Shown: positions 21,661 to 26,928 of the stretch, one piece after another
Layout of the letters: each line of letters begins with the position of its first letter
Numbering within the stretch: position 1 is the stretch's first letter
Assembly (NCBI GenBank): GCA_035289165.1
Contig: DATDYA010000063.1
Coordinates: forward strand, 1-26,928
Source of the DNA: DATDYA01 sp035289165
GTDB taxonomy: Bacteria; Patescibacteriota; Patescibacteriia; Magasanikbacterales; GWA2-37-8
DNA: 26,928 bases
Direction of reading: 5' to 3'
Translations under genes and position numbers: made by a program
The notes under the pieces: generated by a model
Databases searched by the model: none
What the model was told of the DNA's origin: nothing
What the model saw: only the letters and a program-made list of their open reading frames with translations

Positions 21661-21692
21661 TATGATAAGTATGAAATTACATACTTATCATA
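21661..21692. promoter_or_regulatory. Perfect palindromic operator before the AbrB-like gene
   Basis: TATGATAAGTATG (21661-21673) and CATACTTATCATA (21680-21692) form a perfect 13-bp inverted repeat with a 6-nt AAATTA spacer. Its outer arm is the -10 hexamer of the AbrB-like promoter, so a bound protein would block RNA polymerase. As RNA it could also fold into a leader hairpin. Confidence 0.7.
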
Positions 21693-21714
21693 CCAGATTG
21701 CACGAAAAGGTCAA
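21687..21714 (-). promoter_or_regulatory. Promoter of the AbrB-exporter operon
   Basis: Minus-strand TTGACC (21709-21714) and TATGAT (21687-21692) with a 16-bp spacer and an extended TG-G motif. The -10 is inside the palindrome. The transcript would start about 30 nt before ATG 21651. Confidence 0.7.
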
Positions 21715-21735
21715 GAGGCGCGCCGCCGTACACCC

Positions 21736-21764
21736 TTGATTTTCTCTCCGGGTTATGCTATAAT
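21736..21764 (+). promoter_or_regulatory. Promoter of the UAG-anticodon tRNA
   Basis: TTGATT (21736-21741) and perfect TATAAT (21759-21764), 17-bp spacer, with an extended TG-C before the -10. It is among the best promoters in the window. Divergent from the AbrB promoter. Confidence 0.7.
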
Positions 21765-21779
21765 TTACTGTTCGGTTTT

Positions 21780-21852
21780 GGGAGTGTAGCTCAATCGGCA
21801 GAGCAGCGAGATTAGGACTCGCTAGTTGCAGGTTCAATTCCTGTCACCTCCA
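21780..21852 (+). tRNA. Unusual tRNA with anticodon TAG (nominal tRNA-Leu), short variable loop
   Basis: D-stem GCTC/GAGC, anticodon stem GCGAG/CTCGC with loop ATTAGGA (anticodon TAG, 21813-21815) and T-arm GCAGG TTCAATT CCTGT are all good. By anticodon it should read CUA/CUN, that is Leu. But the variable loop is only 5 nt (TAGTT), whereas bacterial leucine tRNAs have a long variable arm. The acceptor GGGAGTG/CACCTCC has an A-C mismatch at pair 4 and a G-U at pair 3; alternatively six pairs form with a bulged C21847. Sequence after it reads ACCA, so a CCA end may be encoded if the acceptor is shifted by one. It has its own strong promoter and terminator. The identity is uncertain. Confidence 0.7.
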
Positions 21853-21864
21853 ACCAACTGCCCT

Positions 21865-21895
21865 GCCCCGACTACGGTTGGGGCTTTCTCTTTTC
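21865..21895 (+). terminator. Terminator after the UAG-anticodon tRNA
   Basis: GCCCCGAC (21865-21872) / GTTGGGGC (21877-21884), one G-U pair, with a TACG tetraloop, then TTTCTCTTTTC. Confidence 0.75.
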
Positions 21896-23352
21896 TATAA
21901 TTTTTCCCATTCCTCTACGCCTTTTAGGTAACCTTCCCTTATCTTTTCAAAGTATCCTTTGGCCGCCTCGTATTCATTGGGAATAATGCCCTCTAAAATC
22001 GCTTCTTCAATCGCCTTTTTAATTTTGCCAACCGTTGGACCAGGTTTAAGAGCACATTCTTTCATTATCTCATCCCCACGGAAAGGAGACTGGAAAGCGC
22101 GCATCTTGTCTTTTTCAAAAACTTCTTGAATGCGCTTTTCAAGATGGTCATAGTTCTTAAGTCGTTTGTCTTTCTTGTAGGGATTACCAGTAGTAATGTC
22201 CGATCGGCCGAGGACCAAAAGATCCTCGAGTTCTTGACCTAAGTTAACAATAAGCCGCCGGACGGCTGAATCGGTAATGCCTTCGTCCATGAGACTAATC
22301 GGCTGCTGATGCCAGCGAACAAGCTTGCCTAGATATTTTCTTTCGTCCGTGGAAAATTTTAAACGGCGGGAGATATCGTTTACTAATTTGCGACCGACAT
22401 GTTCATGCTGATAAAAAGTCCAGCCTATTTTAGTAATAAACTTTTTAGTATCAGCTTTGCCAATGTCATGTAACAAGCCAGCTAGGCGTAATAAAACCTT
22501 CTCCGAGCGCTCGGCAATGTTATCTACGACTTTAAAAGTGTGAGTTAAATTGTTTTTATGTTGATGACCGTAAATCTCCTCGACCCCGTCTAGGGCGGAT
22601 ACTTCTGGTAGAACCAAATCTAACAAGTGGGTTTGAAACATTAAAGCCAGACCTATTGAGGGAGACGGCGTAGACAAAAGTTTAAACAATTCTTCCTTAA
22701 CGCGTTCAGCGGAAACAATTTTTATCCTTTCTCGATTGCCATAAATCGCTTCCAAAGTTTTGGGTTCAATACCAAAACCTAGCTGGGCAGCAAAACGAAC
22801 AGCGCGCATCATGCGTAATGGGTCATCAGAAAAAGTTGTATCAGGATCAAGGGGGGTACGAAGAGTTTGGGTTTCCAAGTCTTTTTGTCCGTTAAACGGA
22901 TCCACCACTTCTTTTTTAATCTTACTGGTACTGGGAACACGCAAGCCGCTGAAACACTCAACCGACAAGGCCATGGCGTTGACAGTAAAATCTCGACGAG
23001 ATAAATCCTCTTCTAGACTAGTAAGTTCGACTTTAGGTTTGCGTGAATTTAGGTCATATTTCTCAGTACGGGCGCTGGCAAATTCCAAGATTAATTCATC
23101 TTTCTCACCAGGTTTTAAAATATACCGAGCGGTGCCGAAGTCAGGAAATTCCACCAGACTACCCGTTTCTTTTAAAAGGACATCAAATGACTTGGCGAAA
23201 GCTAGACCATCCCCCACGACCACAAAGTCGACATCCTTTTTAATCTCGTTTTTTAAAAGTAAATCACGGACAAAACCACCCACGACATAGACCGGAGTTT
23301 TTTCTTTTTTGGATAGGCTGTGGATTTTTTTAAAGATTGTTTTCAGATCCAT
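21895..23352 (-). CDS. CCA-adding tRNA nucleotidyltransferase with HD domain
   Basis: Adds or repairs the 3' CCA of tRNAs, needed here because most tRNA genes do not encode it. The 485 residues contain a class II nucleotidyltransferase head: GGFVRD (25-30), the Asp pair DVD (Asp40, Asp42), RRDFTVNAMA (119-128), DPLRMMRAVRFA (177-188) with the neck and body helices, then an HD-type phosphohydrolase segment with HTFKVV, HDIGKADT (His295, Asp296) and QHEHVG. The flexible-loop and EDxxR-like features are compatible with CCA addition rather than poly(A) addition, but a poly(A) polymerase role cannot be excluded from sequence alone. The stop end overlaps the T-tract of the tRNA terminator. It overlaps the upstream MFS gene by 23 nt. 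Confidence 0.88.
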   Translation of the reverse strand: MDLKTIFKKIHSLSKKEKTPVYVVGGFVRDLLLKNEIKKDVDFVVVGDGLAFAKSFDVLLKETGSLVEFPDFGTARYILKPGEKDELILEFASARTEKYDLNSRKPKVELTSLEEDLSRRDFTVNAMALSVECFSGLRVPSTSKIKKEVVDPFNGQKDLETQTLRTPLDPDTTFSDDPLRMMRAVRFAAQLGFGIEPKTLEAIYGNRERIKIVSAERVKEELFKLLSTPSPSIGLALMFQTHLLDLVLPEVSALDGVEEIYGHQHKNNLTHTFKVVDNIAERSEKVLLRLAGLLHDIGKADTKKFITKIGWTFYQHEHVGRKLVNDISRRLKFSTDERKYLGKLVRWHQQPISLMDEGITDSAVRRLIVNLGQELEDLLVLGRSDITTGNPYKKDKRLKNYDHLEKRIQEVFEKDKMRAFQSPFRGDEIMKECALKPGPTVGKIKKAIEEAILEGIIPNEYEAAKGYFEKIREGYLKGVEEWEKL

Positions 23353-24565
23353 AGGAAGATTTTGGCTTTAGAGGCCCCGCATCCCTTAATCTAAAGATTA
23401 TACTCGTAAAGATAACTAAAATCAAGACTAGAATATAAGGATATATTGGATTTAAAACAACCAAGAGACCGGAAATAAATAATAATGGTATATCCAAAAA
23501 ACCCTTTACAAAACTAGCTAGCGATAAAGTAGTCGCACGGTTATAGGAATTACTAATACTATTAAAATACTCGGAAAATAGTGGCCAGCGCAAAACTTCT
23601 AATATTCCAAATAGCGAATAAAAAAGTAAAATTAAGTATTTGGACGGATAAACAAGATAAATAATTAACAAGGCCACTAGACTAGCGACAGATAAAAAAT
23701 TAAAAAGATCAATTGACTTGTATAAAGGGAGATGTTTGGTTAATTTACTAATACGTCGGTTACCTAAAAACATTACACCCTGCGATACTCCGGCCACCAA
23801 CCCTAGAACAACAATCGGGATTCCTAAGTTAGTAAAAAAATCTTGATGGTATCTCCACAGAATCAAGGAACCAATAAATATTAAAGAGCGATTAAACATC
23901 GCTTGTCGCGCTAATGGATTCTTTTTTAATAAATTCACCCCATCGAGCAATATGCCGGCTTCTTTTTTTTCCAGATCCATATGGTGGTTGGGTTCGACAA
24001 TAAAAAAAGCGACACAAATAGCTAAAAAGGCAAAGAGACTGTCTATGACTATGAGCGATATATATTGCTGTTCTAAAAGATCCTTAGCGATAATCGCCCC
24101 AATAACGGGCGCAAAAATCTTAAAAAATCTTTGCGCGGAGAAGTAATTCCCTAGTCTTTTTAGTGATTTACCATCTTGCCCCAATGAAAGTTCGCGTTCG
24201 GTGTCATAAACCAGGGCTTCATCCGTACCCGTCAAACAAGCGTACGCCAACCCGTAAAGGAACAAACTTAAGGCAAACAAATTAAAATCCCAGGCCCACA
24301 GTTGAATGATGGTACTCAGAAAGTAAAGAACGGTAGCGAGGATAATGGTTTTTTTTCTTCCCCAGCGATCGGCTAGGTAACTGGAGGGTACCTCAAATAG
24401 AGTACTAGCAACTGACCAAATAATCGATAAATAGAAAACCTCCGCAAGGGTCAGACCGCGGTATAAATAAAAAAGAGTAACAACAATCGTCAAAATTTTG
24501 ACGTTTTGCAAGGCCTGTACCAAAAAAACCAAACGAAAATTTCTGGCTAATTTTTTCTTGACCAC
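23330..24565 (-). CDS. MFS transporter
   Basis: A 411-residue permease with about 12 hydrophobic segments. The loop between TM2 and TM3 reads YLADRWGRKKTIIL, the major-facilitator signature (D-R-x-G-R-K/R). LTGTDEALVYDTERELS is another helix-loop known from MFS families that include drug and unknown transporters. A C-terminal cytosolic tail of about 20 residues is polar. A GTG at 24565 is the likely start, 8 nt after the end of the pilT gene. Its last 23 nt overlap the start of the CCA-adding gene, so translation of the two is probably coupled. Substrate unknown. Confidence 0.85.
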   Translation of the reverse strand: MVKKKLARNFRLVFLVQALQNVKILTIVVTLFYLYRGLTLAEVFYLSIIWSVASTLFEVPSSYLADRWGRKKTIILATVLYFLSTIIQLWAWDFNLFALSLFLYGLAYACLTGTDEALVYDTERELSLGQDGKSLKRLGNYFSAQRFFKIFAPVIGAIIAKDLLEQQYISLIVIDSLFAFLAICVAFFIVEPNHHMDLEKKEAGILLDGVNLLKKNPLARQAMFNRSLIFIGSLILWRYHQDFFTNLGIPIVVLGLVAGVSQGVMFLGNRRISKLTKHLPLYKSIDLFNFLSVASLVALLIIYLVYPSKYLILLFYSLFGILEVLRWPLFSEYFNSISNSYNRATTLSLASFVKGFLDIPLLFISGLLVVLNPIYPYILVLILVIFTSIIFRLRDAGPLKPKSSYGSENNL

Positions 24566-24573
24566 AAAAGTAA

Positions 24574-25611
24574 TTAAACTTTCCGGTTGCGTTCTAATCT
24601 TTTTTCCGCGGTCTCTTCGTCAATCCAACCTTCTTTCAAAAGCTGTTTGAGAGAGTTTTCCATGGATACCATCCCCTCTTTAGCACCAGTTTGAATAACC
24701 GATTTAAGTTGGGCAATATTATTCTCACGAATAAGGTTGGAAACGGCTGGGGTGTTAACAAGAATCTCGCGCGCCGGAACGCGTCCGCCGTCTTTAGCGG
24801 GTAAAAGATCTTGGGCGACGACCATTTTTAAAACTGCCGCCAGCTGAACCAAAACCTGTTTTTGCTTGGAACCTTCAAAAACATCGACGATTCTTTCCAC
24901 CGCTTCAGCCGCACTCGATGTATGCAAGGTGGAAAATACCAAGTGGCCAGTCTCCGCAGCAGTTAGAACCGTCGCGATAGTCTCTGGATCACGCATTTCA
25001 CCTACCAAGATGACGTTCGGGTCTTGGCGTAAAACGTACTTTAAAGCGTTGGCAAAAGATTTGGTATCATTTCCAACCTCCCGTTGTTCGATGAGACATT
25101 CTTTATCTTCAAATAAAAATTCGATCGGGTCTTCAATCGTTACCACGTGCGCTTTTCGGGCCTTATTAATTTCCTCAATTAAGGCAGCCAAGGTTGTAGA
25201 TTTACCACAACCGGTCGGGCCCGTAACCAAGATCAAGCCATCTAAAAGTTTTGGCACTTCGAGTAGAGACGGTTCGAAGTGTAGATCTTCGACAGTGGGA
25301 ATGTCTTTCGGGATAAGACGAGCGGCCATACCGATGTTCCCTGACTCACGATGCAAATTGACGCGGAAACGGACACCTTCCACTTCATAGGCCAAATCGA
25401 GTTCCTTTTCTTCAGTAAAGCGAGCGGCTTGCTCTTTAGAAAGTATACCCATGACTGCTGTTTCCAATTCTTTGTTACCCAAAGGTTTTTCGTCTAATTC
25501 TTTAAGCTGGCCTTCAACGCGGATCATTGGTAATTCCTCACCGACTAAATGCAAATCTGAAGCGTCAGCTTTGATCGCTTCTTTAAAATAGTTTTTTAAG
25601 TTAACCGGCAT
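24574..25611 (-). CDS. pilT: Type IV pilus retraction ATPase PilT
   Basis: Hexameric ATPase that drives retraction of type IV pili; in CPR bacteria pili are thought to serve host attachment. The 345 residues match PilT: N-terminal PAS-like region with ASDLHLVGEELPMIRVEGQL (17-36), Walker A GPTGCGKS (131-138), Asp box with TIEDPIEF (158-165), Walker B ILVGEMRD (201-208), His box GHLVFSTLHT (222-231), and C-terminal AQDLLPAKDGGRVPAREIL, with the PilT-type AIRNLIRE-like segment reading AVSNLIREN. It lies 17 nt after the patatin gene and 8 nt before the MFS gene. No pilin or PilB gene is in the window. Confidence 0.93.
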   Translation of the reverse strand: MPVNLKNYFKEAIKADASDLHLVGEELPMIRVEGQLKELDEKPLGNKELETAVMGILSKEQAARFTEEKELDLAYEVEGVRFRVNLHRESGNIGMAARLIPKDIPTVEDLHFEPSLLEVPKLLDGLILVTGPTGCGKSTTLAALIEEINKARKAHVVTIEDPIEFLFEDKECLIEQREVGNDTKSFANALKYVLRQDPNVILVGEMRDPETIATVLTAAETGHLVFSTLHTSSAAEAVERIVDVFEGSKQKQVLVQLAAVLKMVVAQDLLPAKDGGRVPAREILVNTPAVSNLIRENNIAQLKSVIQTGAKEGMVSMENSLKQLLKEGWIDEETAEKRLERNRKV

Positions 25612-25628
25612 AAATTATTTTTTAATAC

Positions 25629-26486
25629 TTAAATTAATTTTTTTAAATTAGTAATTTCACTTTCCATCGCCTCTTCGCCTTTGCTAATAAATTCTTTAGC
25701 GTCCAGAAAATGCTTAATCCCAAGCAAACTGGAATTGGTTATTTTTGGTTCAATTTTAATATCCGCTAACTGTAAATCTTTAGACGCCAGATTGTGGCGG
25801 ACAATATTTAACAACGGAGGCGCTAAAGAAGTCATATGGACTTTTTCAATATTTTGCTTCGGAAAATGCGCGTCTAAATTTACCCCGATGACTATATCCG
25901 CGCCCATCGAGCGAGCAACATTCACGGGTACCGGCTGGCTCAAACCACCATCGGCCAAAAGTTTTTTTTCAGATAATACAGGCTGAAACAGGAAAGGGAT
26001 TGAATAACTGGCGCGGAGAGCACCTAAAAGATTACCGGAACGAAGTACAACGGCCTCACCGCTCTCCAGGTTAGTAGCGACAGCGGAAAACGGTAAAAGT
26101 AAATCCTTAAACAATACTTCGTCTTTACCGGTTTGTTCAGTCAATTTATCTCGGAAATATTTTACACCCTTGTCCCCTTTGAGAAGTCCGCCTTTAAAAA
26201 CAGCGAGATCCCAAAAAAGTTCAAACAATTGCCGGCGGTCATTACCAGTTAAAACTTTTTCTACCCAGTTAATATCTCGGGTAGCGGCGTAAAACCCACC
26301 CACCACCGCCCCAATCGAAGAACCAGCGATAAAATCCATGGGGATACCATGTTTTTCTAAAACCCGGATAACGCCAATATGCGCCAACCCACGGGCGCCA
26401 CCGCTCCCTAAGGCTAAACCAATTTTCTTGCGTTTCACTTCAAGCATAGAGGGCATTAGATAGTTTAGTTTAACATAAAAGCCCAT
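25629..26486 (-). CDS. Patatin-like phospholipase (RssA-type)
   Basis: Ser-Asp lipid acyl hydrolase. The 285 residues hold the oxyanion loop GSGGARG (27-33), nucleophile elbow GSSIG (55-59, Ser57) and the catalytic DGG (Asp179, Gly180, Gly181). No signal peptide or membrane helix is clear. ATG 26486 is the first start. In-frame ATGs at 26456 and 26447 would be closer to the domain and fit family N-termini, and no Shine-Dalgarno favours any of them. The gene is divergent from tRNA-Pro and starts the pilT-MFS-CCA cluster. Substrate unknown; membrane phospholipid is the usual guess. Confidence 0.88.
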   Translation of the reverse strand: MGFYVKLNYLMPSMLEVKRKKIGLALGSGGARGLAHIGVIRVLEKHGIPMDFIAGSSIGAVVGGFYAATRDINWVEKVLTGNDRRQLFELFWDLAVFKGGLLKGDKGVKYFRDKLTEQTGKDEVLFKDLLLPFSAVATNLESGEAVVLRSGNLLGALRASYSIPFLFQPVLSEKKLLADGGLSQPVPVNVARSMGADIVIGVNLDAHFPKQNIEKVHMTSLAPPLLNIVRHNLASKDLQLADIKIEPKITNSSLLGIKHFLDAKEFISKGEEAMESEITNLKKLI

Positions 26487-26488
26487 AC

Positions 26489-26517
26489 TTGAAAAGTAAA
26501 GACAAATGTTGTATAGT
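26489..26517 (+). promoter_or_regulatory. tRNA-Pro promoter
   Basis: TTGAAA (26489-26494) and TATAGT (26512-26517), 17-bp spacer, start near 26524, just before the tRNA at 26530. Confidence 0.6.
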
Positions 26518-26529
26518 GTCTCTGCCTAA

Positions 26530-26603
26530 CGGGGATTAGCGCAGTTGGCTAGCGCGCATGCATGGGGTGCATGAGGTCGCAGGTTCAAGTCCTGTATCCC
26601 CGA
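26530..26603 (+). tRNA. tRNA-Pro (anticodon GGG)
   Basis: A 74-nt cloverleaf. Acceptor CGGGGAT/ATCCCCG with the C1-G72 pair usual for proline tRNAs, D-stem GCGC/GCGC, anticodon stem CATGC/GCATG with loop ATGGGGT (anticodon GGG), T-arm GCAGG TTCAAGT CCTGT, discriminator A. No CCA is encoded. Confidence 0.94.
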
Positions 26604-26605
26604 CT

Positions 26606-26633
26606 AATACTGCTTCAACAGGCAGTATTTTTG
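26606..26633 (+). terminator. tRNA-Pro terminator
   Basis: AATACTGC / GCAGTATT eight-bp stem with an 8-nt loop, then TTTTG. Confidence 0.65.
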
Positions 26634-26648
26634 TATACTCCAGTTCGA

Positions 26649-26727
26649 TTGACAGTAAATATTAATAATGTTGCGATACCTAGTGAAGTGTGCTAACCTA
26701 CGCCGCAATTTGCGGTGCGATAGGAGG
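26649..26727 (+). promoter_or_regulatory. Leader of the third GC-rich gene
   Basis: A perfect TTGACA (26649-26654) with no convincing -10 (candidates TGCGAT or GATACC). CCGCAA/TTGCGG-type hairpin at about 26703-26715, then a perfect AGGAGG (26722-26727) five nt before the ATG at 26733. The arrangement resembles the leader of the gene at 16087. Confidence 0.4.
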
Positions 26728-26732
26728 AAGCG

Positions 26733-26928
26733 ATGCTGAATGTGCACGTGGTCACCTCCCCGGATATCAAGGTCCAGGGAGTAGCCAACGAGCAGGCGCT
26801 ACGAGCCCTTCTCGAGACCAAGACCTGGGAAATCGGTCTCATCACGGCCGCAGCCAGGCAACCGGAAGAGGCCGAAATGTACCGCCGGTGGGTCAAGAAC
26901 CTCGCTCAGAATCTCCGCGAATCCGGGG
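26733..26928 (+). CDS. GC-rich hypothetical gene, 3' end outside window
   Basis: At least 65 codons from ATG 26733, open at the right edge. The start is set by a perfect AGGAGG at a 5-nt spacing. The visible protein is soluble and charged (LNVHVVTSPDIKVQGVANEQ, then ALRALLETKTWEIGLITAAARQ and AEMYRRWVKNLAQNLRESG), probably a beta start followed by helices. Not recognised. G+C-rich third positions set it apart from neighbours, as with the genes at 10020 and 16087. It follows tRNA-Pro with its terminator, as an independent plus-strand unit. Confidence 0.55.
   Translation, partial: MLNVHVVTSPDIKVQGVANEQALRALLETKTWEIGLITAAARQPEEAEMYRRWVKNLAQNLRESG

Noticed and set aside
22760..23290. Plus-strand open frame of 176 codons
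   Set aside because: Antisense to the conserved nucleotidyltransferase domain of the CCA-adding gene; Ser/Lys-rich with no motifs.
24866..25390. Plus-strand open frame of 174 codons
   Set aside because: Antisense to the Walker motifs of pilT; no independent signals.

Overview
The window looks like part of a Patescibacteria (CPR) chromosome, probably Parcubacteria-like. The genes are densely packed and mostly on the minus strand, with short intergenic gaps. tRNA genes are scattered singly and generally lack an encoded CCA. The cell-envelope set is of the reduced CPR kind: a MurE-like ligase without its N-terminal domain, a MurG with an altered first glycine loop, and a parvulin foldase with displaced elements. 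A translin-family protein is present, which is rare in bacteria. TGG encodes Trp and TGA ends at least one likely gene, so the code appears standard. The lineage call is an inference from gene content; no 16S or ribosomal protein gene is present.

Layout. 1-2370: C-terminally cut LytR-CpsA-Psr protein, tRNA-Gln, and ftsX-ftsE (minus). 2398-3931: purine nucleoside phosphorylase, tRNA-Thr, a small unknown gene, tRNA-Gly. 3936-8030: an envelope/division cluster read on the minus strand in the order translin-like, MurE-like, PH-domain membrane protein, DivIC/FtsB-like, parvulin foldase, ended by a strong terminator. 8076-9391: tRNA-Lys, a tiny promoter-terminator unit, a NYN-domain gene, and a decayed insertion sequence. 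9392-10383: an unknown protein and a GC-rich small gene. 10439-15949: mtaB (plus), convergent with dnaG-rpoD-murG (minus). 15996-16428: a second GC-rich small gene followed by a nested stem-loop. 16444-21714: a MacAB-like exporter operon led by an AbrB-like gene, which has a 13-bp palindrome at its promoter. 21736-21895: an odd tRNA with anticodon UAG, with its own promoter and terminator. 21895-26486: CCA-adding enzyme, MFS transporter, PilT and patatin-like hydrolase. 26489-26928: tRNA-Pro and a third GC-rich small gene, cut by the window edge.

Together the genes cover cell division (FtsEX, DivIC/FtsB), peptidoglycan precursor synthesis and wall attachment (MurE-like, MurG, LCP), replication priming and the main sigma factor, tRNA maturation, pilus retraction and an exporter that is probably autoregulated. 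The signals most worth a second look are the UAG-anticodon tRNA, the AbrB/palindrome/exporter unit, the translin protein, the apparently permuted parvulin, the three GC-rich small genes with their structured flanks, and the roughly 60-nt transcription unit at 8283-8377.
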